DNA of 64,000 nt from CBDFGN01 sp965247065 (GTDB lineage: Bacteria; Bacteroidota; Bacteroidia; Cytophagales; Cyclobacteriaceae). The position numbers and the translations under genes are program-made. The notes under the pieces are model-generated. The model was not told the DNA's origin, did no database searches, and saw nothing but the letters and a program-made list of their open reading frames with translations. Of the stretch, positions 44,885 through 54,079 are shown piece by piece. The stretch's first letter is position 1, and every line of letters starts with the position of its first letter. The DNA lies in NCBI GenBank assembly GCA_965247065.1, contig CBDFGN010000006.1:3720001-3784000 (forward strand), read 5' to 3'.

Positions 44885-45742
44885 ATGAAACCTAAGTTTG
44901 CCTGTGCTGATTATACTTTTCCCTTACTAACTCATGATCAGACCCTGGATTTAATTGCCATGTTGGGGTTTGAAGCAGTTGATGTGGGTTTATTTGAGAA
45001 TCGATCCCATCTACGACCAGGTGGAGAGTTTCAGAACGTGGAGGGAAATGCTCGGAAACTTGGCAAAAGACTGAGCGACCGGGGGTTGAAGCCAGCCGAC
45101 ATATTCCTCATTCCGGACCCTGATTTTCATGCTCTCTCGCCCAACCATCCGGATGAAAAGATAAGACAAAAATCCCGGGAAGCTTTCTTGCAGAGTCTGG
45201 AGTACACTGTCGCCTGCGGAGGGCGGCATGCGAGTGGACTCCCTGGGGCACATTTTGATTCGGAATCCAAATCCGATTCCTTTGCCAGATGTTGCGAAGA
45301 ATTGGATTGGCGGTGTAGGAAGGCCCAGGAGTATGACGTCGTTTATTCGGTTGAAGCCCACCTGGGTTCCATAGTCCCGGTGCCCAGCGAAGCAGCGCAA
45401 CTCCTGGAACAGGTTCCGGACCTCACCCTTACCCTGGACTACGGTCATTTCATTCTTCAGGGCTTTCAGGATGCCGATGTAGAGCCTCTTATGGCGCGTG
45501 CCAGCCATTTTCATGCCCGTGGCGGCAACAGAAACAGGCTTCAAGCGTCAGTTAAGGAGAATACGATCGACTATCGCCGCGTCGCAAGCCTTATGGAGGA
45601 GGTGAATTACCGGGGCTTTATTTGTTTGGAATACGTTTGGATAGATTGGGAAGGGTGTAATGAAGTAGATAACATTTCTGAGACCATCCTGCTGCGGGAA
45701 TTGCTGGAGAAGGAATTCGCCAGGTCGCAAATTGGATTCTGA
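44885..45742 (+). CDS. Sugar phosphate isomerase/epimerase-like TIM barrel (AP endonuclease-2 family)
   Basis: The 285-residue xylose-isomerase-like barrel has FEAVDVGLFENRS, YSVEAHLGSIVPVPSEA, LTLDYGHFILQG, ASHFHARGGNRNRL and FICLEYVWIDWEG. Glu of YSVEAH, Asp and His of LDYGH, His of HFHARG and Glu of CLEYVW are the expected metal ligands. Members are isomerases or epimerases of sugars and keto-polyols. It is the partner of the KARI-like gene and may act on the same substrate. Confidence 0.78.
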   Translation: MKPKFACADYTFPLLTHDQTLDLIAMLGFEAVDVGLFENRSHLRPGGEFQNVEGNARKLGKRLSDRGLKPADIFLIPDPDFHALSPNHPDEKIRQKSREAFLQSLEYTVACGGRHASGLPGAHFDSESKSDSFARCCEELDWRCRKAQEYDVVYSVEAHLGSIVPVPSEAAQLLEQVPDLTLTLDYGHFILQGFQDADVEPLMARASHFHARGGNRNRLQASVKENTIDYRRVASLMEEVNYRGFICLEYVWIDWEGCNEVDNISETILLRELLEKEFARSQIGF

Positions 45743-45908
45743 CCTCTACCGGGTGTATTATGAAAATGGAGATAAAGATAATAACTCTTCTTTGGCTTCT
45801 TATAATGCACCTGAGGAAACCCAGGATAATAAAATCCGAAAACAATTAGAACAATATCATGGTGCACCGAAGGATGATGCTGTTGATTTCGCCTGGCCAT
45901 ACTCCTAA
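45743..45908 (+). other. Unassigned reading-frame remnant
   Basis: Directly after the isomerase stop, an open frame (LYRVYYENGDKDNNSSLASY, ending HGAPKDDAVDFAWPYS) has protein-like composition but no start of its own. It might be the tail of a fused or earlier gene. I cannot name it. Confidence 0.3.
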
Positions 45909-46000
45909 AGCCGGGTTCATTTTATCATCTGCTCTCTTGTCCTCCTCGTGCAATTCGGATCAGGACTAATATCACAGTAATCAGTCCTTGGCTACTTTCC

Positions 46001-46165
46001 CTATATCGCCAAATATCCACCATCCACCACCAGGTCGCTACCGGTCATGAAAGGCGAATCTTCGCTGGCAAGAAACGCTACACCGGCAGCAACTTCTTCG
46101 GGTTTTCCCTGCCTCCCCAGGAGATGAAGGGCTGCTACCCTGTGGTTTTCTTTTTCCAAGTCAAG
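46001..46165 (-). pseudogene. C-terminal remnant of a short-chain dehydrogenase
   Basis: The last 55 codons read LLGRQGKPEEVAAGVAFLAS, FMTGSDLVVDGGYLAI-stop, the standard SDR end (P-E-E-V-A, G-x-x-L-x-V-D-G-G). Upstream the frame is lost within 60 bp. It marks the right-hand edge of the pseudogene-rich region. Confidence 0.75.
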
Positions 46166-46366
46166 ATCCATGATTCTGCAATCGTTTTCAAATGCCTCGG
46201 TATATGTATGAAAGTCGATTTTTGAGAAAATCGGTAAAAATCGAGCATTTTGAAGAGCACCGAAGTATTAAGGGATTTTAACACATTCCATCCAAGGCTC
46301 TAAATGTGACCTACAAGCTCCAGCGAAACACCCGGTTTGTTGTACCTAGGTTGTACCCAAAATACT

Positions 46367-46389
46367 AAAGACCGTCAAAAACGGCCTTT
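46367..46389 (-). terminator. Hairpin terminator-like sequence
   Basis: On the minus strand AAAGGCCGTTTTTGACGGTCTTT forms a short hairpin with T-rich tail. It lies just beyond the 18-bp copy of the tRNA 3' end, matching the order tRNA-terminator seen at the true tRNA. Confidence 0.45.
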
Positions 46390-46393
46390 CTGA

Positions 46394-46411
46394 GTAGCGG
46401 GGGTAGGACTT
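46394..46411 (-). repeat. 18-bp copy of the tRNA-fMet 3' end (att-like)
   Basis: GTAGCGGGGGTAGGACTT at 46394-46411 is identical to 46565-46582, the 3' portion of the tRNA-fMet. Such a copy is the usual trace of site-specific integration into a tRNA gene. No integrase is visible, and only about 150 bp lie between the copies. Confidence 0.5.
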
Positions 46412-46529
46412 ATCTCGCTATCGCTTCGATGAGTCCGTTTTGGGAGGCCTTACACCTCAAAGCCTTCTTCGCTGCGCTCAGATGCCTTTTTTATTCACAA
46501 ACCCACAAGCAAGCTTGGGCTTTGCTCGT

Positions 46530-46559
46530 AAAAAAGCCCAGCACTTTGTGCCAGGCTTC
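46530..46559 (-). terminator. Rho-independent terminator of tRNA-fMet
   Basis: Minus-strand AGCCTGGCAC-aaa-GTGCTGGGCTTTTTT, directly downstream of the tRNA: a GC-rich stem with a T run. Confidence 0.75.
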
Positions 46560-46565
46560 TCATTG

Positions 46566-46638
<73 letters not shown>

Positions 46639-46791
46639 ATTTGGGAAAACAAAATTAGACGAAATTTCAAAAATATCAAAGAGGACTTCGTGACTTTCAA
46701 GTCCCAGGTTTCACATCGAAGGTTTCAGGGAGAGTCTCGTGTTCAATGCTGCGCAGTAGTAATTAGATTCGGACCTGTGGATCTGCGATAT

Positions 46792-49062
46792 TCACTTGTT
46801 ATCAGCGATCAGGATGTCTTCCGCTGCGGCCCTAAGGTTGGGCTTTAGTTTGGAGGGCAACACTATTTCAACCGTATCCATTCCGTCGTCTTCATTACTG
46901 ATCTTAATAGTGCCCTGTACCTTATCCAAAGCAAGCCTGGCCAGGTAAAAACCTAAATCATTTACCTTACTTTCGACTGCCGAAAAAATGAACGTTTCCG
47001 GAATCTGGTTTTGGACCTCTTCCGAAAGGACCATCTTACGATAATTGAATTTTATTTTCACATTGGATCCGAGCTTTTCAATTCTAATTTCCACCTCATC
47101 CGCAATTTGATCGCGGCTCAAGCCGACGTAATTAAGAAATTCTTCGAAAACGATTTCTATTATGCGTTTATCACTTTGACACCGCACGTCGCTATCAACG
47201 TCGAAATGGATCTTGAGGCCGGCTTCACTATTTGGTAATGGTCCGTTTTCATTTGCCTTCTCCAGGAGCTCCTCAAAATCAATGTCCTGCGTACTTTGAG
47301 GTAGTTGATTGATCTCACTTATCTTGGCAACTTGTCTTATGGTGCGATCCATTTCATGGGCTGTTCGCTCAATTTCCGCACATATTCTGCTTACCTCTGA
47401 AGGTGTGGTTTCAACGTTTTCCGATTTCGCTAATTCCAAAACCTTCTGAAGAGGCCGCCTGAGATTGTATGAGGATTGAAAGAGTAAGGCATCCAATTCC
47501 TGATTGGATTTATGAAGTTCAGACGTTTTATTCTCAACCACCCGCTCCAATCCAGTTTTGAACCTGGTTAATTCCCGGTTGACCTCACTTAATTTGACTT
47601 GGGATTGCTTTAGCAATTCATTGGTCTCCGTAATGCCTTTTTGCTTTTCAATGAGCAGTTTATTAGCTCTTTTTTTCTTTCGGAAAGTTCGATAGAACAA
47701 CAGAACAACCAACATTAGAAAACCAGACCCTGCCGCCAGGATCGCATTTATCAATTCCTGCTGCTCCACTTCTGTCGTCAGCAGATTATTCTCGATTTCC
47801 TTTTTATCGGCTTCGTATTTTGTTTGAATTTCAGTTATCTCCAGGTTCTTCTCGAGATTGAAAATATGTTCCTTTAGCGATCTGAATTGATTGTAGTGAA
47901 CCAATGCCTGGGGAAAATCCTGGGCCTCCTCATAGTATTGTGATAACAAGGCTAAACTCTCCAACTCCTTATTTCTGTTTCCTATATTCCTTGTTATGTC
48001 TAAACCTTTGGCCAGATGATATTTGGCCACTTCAAATCGTTTGAGCCTGGTGAGAATAGATCCCATATCCAGATGGACCTCGGCGAGCAAGTCTTTTTGG
48101 TCAATCTCGTTCAATATTTTAAGTGCCCTTTCATTTTGTTGGAAGGCTGCGTCAAGGTCGTTCTTAAAAGCGTAAATGCTGCCAATATTGTTCAAGGTCA
48201 ACGCCATCCCCTTCTTAGAATTCAACTCGGTGAATATCGAGTAGGCTCTTTGATAGTAATCCAACGCCATATTGTACATCTGTATCTCTTCGTAAAGGAT
48301 ACCAATGTTGTTGAGCACCGAGGCGGTGTTACTTCTTTTGTTAAGGCTTTCGAATTGTTCAACTGATCTCTTATAAGCCTCCAATGCCTTTTCGGTTTGG
48401 CTCAGATCCGTATATAGATTTCCTAGATTTACGAGAGTTGTTGCGATCCCATTTTTGTCCCCTAACTCTTCGTATATTTCCAGAGCATCTAGGTAGCAGT
48501 TCAGGGCCTTATTATGATCTCCTTTCTTTCTGTGTATTACTCCCAGGTTGATCAGGGTCTTACCTACACCCTTCGGGTCAGCCAGTTCCTCAAAAATTCC
48601 CATTGCGTTATTATAATAGTCCAGTGCCAATTTGGATTTACCCTTGTTTTTGTAGATGATCCCAACATTATTGAATACATCAGCAACCCCTCTTCGGTCC
48701 TCCAGTTCATTATAGTACTCCAGGGCCGCAAAATGATATTCCAGGGCTGTTTCTGAATTGTTCAGCTTATTGGTCGCTTTGGCCAGAATGAAATAGCTGT
48801 CGGCTATTCCCTTTTTGAAGTCTAATTGCTTGCATTGGCGTAGGGCCTCCCGCCCGTAAACAATCACCTTCTCAAGCTGGTTGGGATAGTAATCGGTGGC
48901 CTGCTGGATTAAGATTTCGACCGATTCAAGGGTCGACTTTTCAGGTGATGTAGTTTGCTGATAGTTCTCCTCCAGGTTGCCATTCAGCCTGGAGGGGATG
49001 AGAATGGTGACATATAAAAGAGTGGACCAGAAATGTTTGCTTGAATTCAAGGGTTGATCCAT
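46792..49062 (-). CDS. TPR-repeat histidine-kinase-like protein lacking the phosphorylation His
   Basis: The 756-residue protein has an N-terminal signal/anchor segment, about seven tetratricopeptide repeats (residues ~60-400, e.g. FNNVGIIYKNKGKSKLALDYYNNA), a transmembrane helix near 445 (AAGSGFLMLVVLLFYRTF), a coiled coil and a degenerate kinase core. The HisKA helix reads ALLFQSSYNLRRPLQKV: the phospho-His (usually S-H-D-L-R) is a Tyr. The ATP-binding part lacks clear N and G1 boxes. It probably senses through the TPRs but signals by interaction instead of phosphorylation. No response regulator is adjacent. Confidence 0.85.
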   Translation of the reverse strand: MDQPLNSSKHFWSTLLYVTILIPSRLNGNLEENYQQTTSPEKSTLESVEILIQQATDYYPNQLEKVIVYGREALRQCKQLDFKKGIADSYFILAKATNKLNNSETALEYHFAALEYYNELEDRRGVADVFNNVGIIYKNKGKSKLALDYYNNAMGIFEELADPKGVGKTLINLGVIHRKKGDHNKALNCYLDALEIYEELGDKNGIATTLVNLGNLYTDLSQTEKALEAYKRSVEQFESLNKRSNTASVLNNIGILYEEIQMYNMALDYYQRAYSIFTELNSKKGMALTLNNIGSIYAFKNDLDAAFQQNERALKILNEIDQKDLLAEVHLDMGSILTRLKRFEVAKYHLAKGLDITRNIGNRNKELESLALLSQYYEEAQDFPQALVHYNQFRSLKEHIFNLEKNLEITEIQTKYEADKKEIENNLLTTEVEQQELINAILAAGSGFLMLVVLLFYRTFRKKKRANKLLIEKQKGITETNELLKQSQVKLSEVNRELTRFKTGLERVVENKTSELHKSNQELDALLFQSSYNLRRPLQKVLELAKSENVETTPSEVSRICAEIERTAHEMDRTIRQVAKISEINQLPQSTQDIDFEELLEKANENGPLPNSEAGLKIHFDVDSDVRCQSDKRIIEIVFEEFLNYVGLSRDQIADEVEIRIEKLGSNVKIKFNYRKMVLSEEVQNQIPETFIFSAVESKVNDLGFYLARLALDKVQGTIKISNEDDGMDTVEIVLPSKLKPNLRAAAEDILIADNK

Positions 49063-49115
49063 TCATAGGTGGAATAATGAAACTAGTGAGTAAGCGCTTC
49101 TAGACCGTATTTACC

Positions 49116-49434
49116 TTAATCGTCGTCCGTAGTATTTTCGAGGTTCTTGAGCATTTCCTGTTTCTTTTGAAAGCGTTCATCATCATCATCATCATCATCA
49201 TCGTCGTCTTCCTCCGATTGGTTGGTTGGACTCATTCGACTGCTCAGAACTGCCCGATTCAGGCAAGGCTTCCACAGGTTCGACCTCTGCGTCTACATCC
49301 ACATCCCCCCTGACAGTGGAAGGTAACTCTTGAACGAATTCAATTTGCTCATTTATAGACTCTTCCATTGGATCTTCGCAGGAGAAAAGAAAGGATCCTG
49401 AGATGATAATAATAACCGCTAAAACCTTCTTCAT
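49116..49434 (-). CDS. Small acidic lipoprotein with a possibly slippery C-terminus
   Basis: It starts with MKKVLAVIIIISGSFLFSC, a lipoprotein signal with Cys at residue 19, then an acidic linker. The current frame stops at 49198 (78 residues, ending QPIGGRRR). Three tandem TTGG units (49218-49229) lie near the end. Loss of one unit would put the frame into a long acidic tail with nine Asp in a row (encoded by the CAT/ATC repeat at about 49178-49201), ending NLENTTDDD at 49116. The frame change may be a fixed mutation or a phase-variable state. Function is unknown. Confidence 0.55.
49178..49201. repeat. (CAT)8 trinucleotide tract
   Basis: Eight CAT units followed by CGTCGT. Read on the minus strand in the alternative lipoprotein frame it codes for poly-Asp. 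As a triplet it alters length but not frame. Confidence 0.85.
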
Positions 49435-49874
49435 GACTTTAACCTTTGAGTGCCTGGAAACTAAATTATTGCTTAGGCTTGGCGTTTACCCCAAGAATTA
49501 TAATACAAAAAATTCCTGAAATTGTTTTAAAAACGGCCGATATATCGCCTTTTATAATGTAGGATTTAGGCCTTATTTTTCAGGTTTTCCGCCCTCTATC
49601 TCTCAATAAAATCAAGTTTTTGCGTATCTGAGGCTACCGGAATTCATTTTCGGCACCAAAAAGGGTTAGGAGGGGTTTGCCCGATTTATCCGGCAAAATA
49701 TGTCCGCAGTATGATTATCGGTGAATTTCAAATCTCTATTCGGTCACTTACCCACCAAAACCCGCAATATTCTAGGGCGACCAGGCTTTTTCCGAGCGGG
49801 TAAGAAGAGTCAGATCCAAAACCACCTTCCCAAGAAAAAGACTGGACACTGTTTCAAGTTGGGCATTACCGAGA
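49435..49874. other. Intergenic stretch, nothing recognised
   Basis: Upstream of the lipoprotein gene and downstream of the symporter gene. Open frames here have no protein-like features. Confidence 0.4.
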
Positions 49875-50875
49875 TTAAGGGCGAGTTTTCAAAACCCAAA
49901 AACAAAATCCTCCATTTAACAGTATCACACCGATCACTAATGGCCAGAAATAACCACTTAACCCACCTACCAATCCTAAAGGAGAGAAGACTATATATAG
50001 TAGAATAATCATCATAAGGAGTGTGGATGACATGGGTAAAGAAAATTTCCAAGGCGTCATATCTACTCTTTTGGACGATATTGTCAGATTTCTTGGTTGA
50101 TCCAGTGGCCGTAGTTTGCCAATTGTCAACATGATAGCCACTTCAATTCCGAACAGAACGGCGTACATGTGTACGTAGTGAATGTCCCACTCAAATAGGA
50201 AACGATAAGCGCCATAAACGAATAAGTGAAAGATAATGGCTGTTTTGGCAGCTAATGGAGGTACCCTCTTGGTAAGGAGCCCGATCAGCACAACCGCAAT
50301 AATCGGCACATTGTAAAAACCCGTAAATATCCGGATCAACTCCCAAAGCCCGCTGGGTGCAAATTGCAACAGGGGTGCAATGATGAAGGAAACTAAGGCC
50401 AATAATATACTGGCAATCTTTGCAGATTTCAACAACTGTTGGGTATTGGGCTGGGTCTTCTTCAACGGAACATAGACATCCAGTATGAACATAGTTGCCG
50501 CACTGTTCAGTAAAGAGTTAAAGGAACTGAAGACCGCACCGAGCAATACCGCCAGGAAGAACCCTGTGAGATAATTAGGAAGCACATTTCTCACCAAGGT
50601 GGGGTAAGCCAGGTCAATACTTGCCAATGAAGGTCCGTATAAATGGTATGCAATGAGCCCAGGCACCATCATAAAGAAAGGAACCAGCAGCTTAAAACAG
50701 CCTGAGAAGAGCACACCTTTTTGACCTTCAGCTAAACTCCTGGCACCAAGAGTTCTTTGAATTATAGATTGATTGGTGCACCAGTTGAAAAGGTTCCTTT
50801 AGATTAGGCCTCTAGGATTATTCCAAGAATCAAGGTTTATTTTTATGAGGTGACCAAGGCGGTCATGAGTTAACA

Positions 50876-51007
50876 CTGGCAGAGGCGAATTATGCAAAGG
50901 CCTAGGTTTGCGACCTATCTCGCGATTCAATCCTCTGCCAGCTTTTTTGAACAAGCATCAAATAGAAATTTGGGACTAGACCCATTAGTAAGGTTTTGAT
51001 CGTGTTC
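50876..51007 (+). ncRNA. IS110 bridge RNA, with readable guides
   Basis: Stem-loop 1 (50876-50941): stem CTGGCAGAGG with its complement, and inside GCAAAGG (50894-50900) and TTTGCG (50907-50912). AAAGG equals the left flank in the symporter; TTTGCG is the complement of the right flank CGCAAA (52067-52072). Stem-loop 2 (50949-51007): GAACA/TGTTC closing pairs, with ATAGAAAT (50962-50969) equal to the right end of the element and AAGG complementary to the left end CCTT. This fits the bridge RNA model of two target guides and two donor guides. Confidence 0.85.
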
Positions 51008-51047
51008 AAAAATGTTAACCCACTTGATAAGTCTTAATGGTAAAGTT

Positions 51048-52055
51048 ATGAATTTCAATTATTTCGTGGGCATTGATGTTTCAAAGTCAACCCTTGATTT
51101 TACGGTAGTACAAAATAGTCACAGGTTGTTTCACCTAAGAACTGCTAATAGTCTGAAAGGGATTAAGAGTTTTATCAAGAGACTTATGCAGCTGCCTGGC
51201 TACCAGCCTGACCAGGTTTTGTTTTGCCTGGAATTCACTGGGATCTATAACAATCATCTGCTCAATTACTTTGAAAAACAGCAGCTCAATGTGTGGCTGG
51301 AATCGGCCCGGCAGATCAAACAATCCCTGGGTGTTTTGAGAGGAAAGAACGATCAGGTGGATTCCTATCGAATCGCTCAATATGCCTGTCGAAACCAGGA
51401 CAAAGCCCAGTTATGGAAGCCTTCTCGAAAGAAAATCCGCAATTTAAAGTTCATGCTATCACTCAGAGAACGACTGCTCAAGACTAAACTGCAGTTGGCA
51501 ACTCCTTTAAAGGAGGCCTGTGGTTTTGTGGATGATGATGTGATGCAACTTCAGAAAACTACCCTCAAACCGGTACTAGCTAACATGGAGAAAAAGCTCA
51601 AGGCTTTGGATCTGAAAATTTATGATTTCATTCGATCCGATCAATCTTTAAATGAGCTCTTTGAGCAAGTGACTTCAGTGGATAACATTGGATCTACTAT
51701 TGCAGCCCATTTCATTGCAACTACCAATGAGTTCAAAGACTTTACTGAGGCCAAGAAGTTTGCCTGTTACTCAGGGGTAGTGCCCTTCGAGTACCGATCC
51801 GGCACCAGCTACCGGGGCCGGAGTCGAGTTTCGCATCTGGCCAATAAGAAGATGAAAAAGCTCCTGCATCTGGCAGCCATGTCAGCGGTTACTCATCCGG
51901 GGGAATTAAGGGATTATTATGAACGGAAAGTGGAATCAGGGAAAAACAAAATGTCGGTGTTGAATGCGATCCGGAACAAACTTATTCATAGAGTTTTTGC
52001 TGTAGTCCGAGAAACCAGAAAATATGAAAAAACATATACCCTGACTCTTGCTTGA
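51048..52055 (+). CDS. IS110-family transposase
   Basis: The 335-residue recombinase starts at MNFNYFVGIDVSKSTLDF (an upstream ATG at 51012 lies in the RNA spacer). The RuvC-like part has Asp in GIDVSK, Glu in FCLEFTGIY, and LRGKNDQVDSYRIAQYA with two Asp residues typical of the DEDD group. The C-terminal transposase_20 domain follows: VTSVDNIGSTIAAHFIA, FACYSGVVPFEYRSGTSYRG with the conserved Ser. It cuts and joins ends under guidance of the bridge RNA. It looks intact. Confidence 0.92.
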   Translation: MNFNYFVGIDVSKSTLDFTVVQNSHRLFHLRTANSLKGIKSFIKRLMQLPGYQPDQVLFCLEFTGIYNNHLLNYFEKQQLNVWLESARQIKQSLGVLRGKNDQVDSYRIAQYACRNQDKAQLWKPSRKKIRNLKFMLSLRERLLKTKLQLATPLKEACGFVDDDVMQLQKTTLKPVLANMEKKLKALDLKIYDFIRSDQSLNELFEQVTSVDNIGSTIAAHFIATTNEFKDFTEAKKFACYSGVVPFEYRSGTSYRGRSRVSHLANKKMKKLLHLAAMSAVTHPGELRDYYERKVESGKNKMSVLNAIRNKLIHRVFAVVRETRKYEKTYTLTLA

Positions 52056-52918
52056 TCCATAGAAATCGCAAAGATCATTCCGGTGAAGATCGTTCCAAAC
52101 GGGATAGGATCTGCCGCACTTCCTACTGCGTTAAGCTTTTCTGTGTGTGTGGTGGTGAGGGTTTGGATACCTTCCAGGAAATCCCCCTGTCCCAGTGCCA
52201 TCAATCCTAAAACCGGTACAAGTACGCCAATGATCAGTAGGCCGATCCCATTTAGCGTGTCAGAAACAGCCACCGCTTTTAGGCCACCCAAAACCGCATA
52301 GATGGCACCTGTAACACCAATCACCATCACGGTCAGGATCAGGGCTCCGCTATGGCCAATGTTGAGTAAACCCGGTACATCAAAAAGTTGCAACACGGCA
52401 ACGGCTCCAGCGTAAAGTACTGCTGGGCCGGAAATAAGTCCATAGCCCAGCATAAAAAGGACTACTGACATCTTTCGCACATCGTCGTTAAACCTGGAAC
52501 TCAAAAACTCAGGCAACGTGCTGAAAGCACCCTTCAGATACCTCGGCAGGAAATACAGGGCCATAATAATGATGGCCGCTACAGCCGTTACCTCCCAGGC
52601 CATGCTGGTGAGATTGAAACCGTACGCAGAACCATTGAGACCAATGAGATGTTCGGCCGAAAGATTTGTAAGTAATAAAGATCCCGCGATGAATACGCCG
52701 GTCAAGCTTCTTCCTGCCAGAAAGTAGCCTTCTTCCGTCCCTACATCCCCCTTCGATTTGAGATAGGATATATAAGCTACGACGCCCATGAAAAAGGCGC
52801 AGCTGAATAAGGTTAGTGTAAGGTTTTCTATTTCCAAAGGAAGGTGTGAGCTCTTGTCAGAATATGCGGGTAATTATACCTAAACTTGAGCATACTGACC
52901 GAAAGGATTGAGATTCAG

Positions 52919-54079
52919 CTACTTTCTGGACCCGCCACCTAGAGGTGTAGGTGGCATTTGTTTGGGTATGCGTTCCAGTACCTCTGGCATAGAGATGGTA
53001 TTCAATTGGGGCAGAACATATTTACCAAAAAGCTCACATTCCTGTAAATGGGGGTACCCTGAGAAAATAAACGCCCTGATACCCATATCCATATATTTAT
53101 TCATCTTCGCCAATATCTGGTCGGGATCACCAACCAGCGCTGCGCCGCAACCTGATCGTGCCAGGCCGATCTTGGTCCATAAGTGAGGTTCCGCATACCC
53201 CTCGTCATCGGAAATCTCTCTCGTTTCAGCTTGCTTAGATACCCCCAAAGACTTCGCGTCCAAGGCTCTCTCCCGGAGATCCTTGCCTAAATCCAAGTCT
53301 AGTTTTGAAATTAATCGATTGGCATAGGCCCTGGCTTCGTTTTCCGTTTCTCTTACTATCATGTGCACCCTCAATCCGAAATCTACCTTGCGGCCATAAG
53401 CAGCAGTTTTTTGGGTCATGTTAATCATATGGGCTTCCAACCTGTCTTCTGTTTCAGGCCACATGAGGTAAACGTCACAGTACTCAGCGCAAAGATCGAC
53501 ACCGGCGGGTGAATAGCCACCGAAATAAAGTAAGGGTCCGCCATTTTGCTGATATGGTTTTACCGGATCGCTAGGCAGATCTATGTTATAGAATTCTCCT
53601 TTGAAATTTATGTGGTCCAGTGTCCAACCCTGTTTGAGAATCTCAATTACTTCTCTGGATCTTTGGTATCTTTTCTCCGAATCAAGTTCGGTACCTGGTA
53701 AATCCGAAGATATAATGTTCACGGTTAATCGACCTTTCAGAATATGATCTATGGTCGCCAGCGTTCTGCCCAACATAGGTGGATGAATTTCCCCGCATCT
53801 AACCGCAGCCAGAAGATTAATTTGCTTGGTGAGAGGAGCCGCCGCCGCTACAAACGGTAAAGTATCCTGACCTACCTGGTAAGAGGAGGGGCAAAGAATA
53901 TTCCGGTAACCTAGACTGTCTGCAGTTAGGAGGACCTTGGAAGCGTTCACCCAACTGCTTCTAAATTTTGGATTCCGCTCCCCAAGGAATTCATCATCAC
54001 CATCGCAAATGGGGGCAAACCAGGCCACTTCAGAGCCATCGATTTGTTCTGATCTAACTTGAATTTTGTTGTTTCTCAT
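52919..54079 (-). CDS. LLM-class flavin-dependent monooxygenase, SsuD-like
   Basis: The 386-residue protein (start at MRNNKIQVRSEQIDG) has the luciferase-like barrel of alkanesulfonate monooxygenase: EVAWFAPICDGD, PFVAAAAPLTKQINLLAAVR, GRLTVNIISSD, and the typical FGGYSPAGVDLCAEYCDVYLMWPE. It uses FMNH2 from a partner reductase to cleave C-S bonds or oxidise related compounds. No reductase or ABC importer is adjacent. The next gene downstream is the interrupted symporter (divided by IS110), which could have supplied its substrate. Confidence 0.85.
   Translation of the reverse strand: MRNNKIQVRSEQIDGSEVAWFAPICDGDDEFLGERNPKFRSSWVNASKVLLTADSLGYRNILCPSSYQVGQDTLPFVAAAAPLTKQINLLAAVRCGEIHPPMLGRTLATIDHILKGRLTVNIISSDLPGTELDSEKRYQRSREVIEILKQGWTLDHINFKGEFYNIDLPSDPVKPYQQNGGPLLYFGGYSPAGVDLCAEYCDVYLMWPETEDRLEAHMINMTQKTAAYGRKVDFGLRVHMIVRETENEARAYANRLISKLDLDLGKDLRERALDAKSLGVSKQAETREISDDEGYAEPHLWTKIGLARSGCGAALVGDPDQILAKMNKYMDMGIRAFIFSGYPHLQECELFGKYVLPQLNTISMPEVLERIPKQMPPTPLGGGSRK

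Larger units (their letters stand above)
50796..52066 (+). mobile_element. IS110-family element, complete (element 2)
   Basis: The 1271-bp element lies inside the symporter gene. Left end CCTTTAGATT, right end ATAGAAAT. The boundaries come from restoring the symporter frame and from the conserved left terminus of element 1. The right end is repeated in the donor loop of the RNA (50962-50969). There are no terminal inverted repeats, as is normal for this family. Confidence 0.85.
49875..52837 (-). pseudogene. Sodium/solute symporter (SSS/SLC5 family), split by IS110
   Basis: The N-terminal half (52837-52067) covers the first transmembrane segments up to PIPFGTIFTGMIFA. The C-terminal half (50795-49875) resumes at NLFNWCTNQSIIQRTLGA and runs to the end. 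Removing 50796-52066 restores ...TGMIFANLFNWCTNQ..., the exact family pattern. The protein would have about 540 residues and 13-14 membrane helices, taking up a sugar, acid or vitamin with Na+. It is now inactive unless the IS leaves. The start is a TTG at 52837. Confidence 0.88.

Noticed and set aside
52056..52066. Transposase stop codon as the right end of IS110
   Set aside because: The symporter frame is restored only if the element extends to 52066, and the RNA donor loop repeats those last eight bases.
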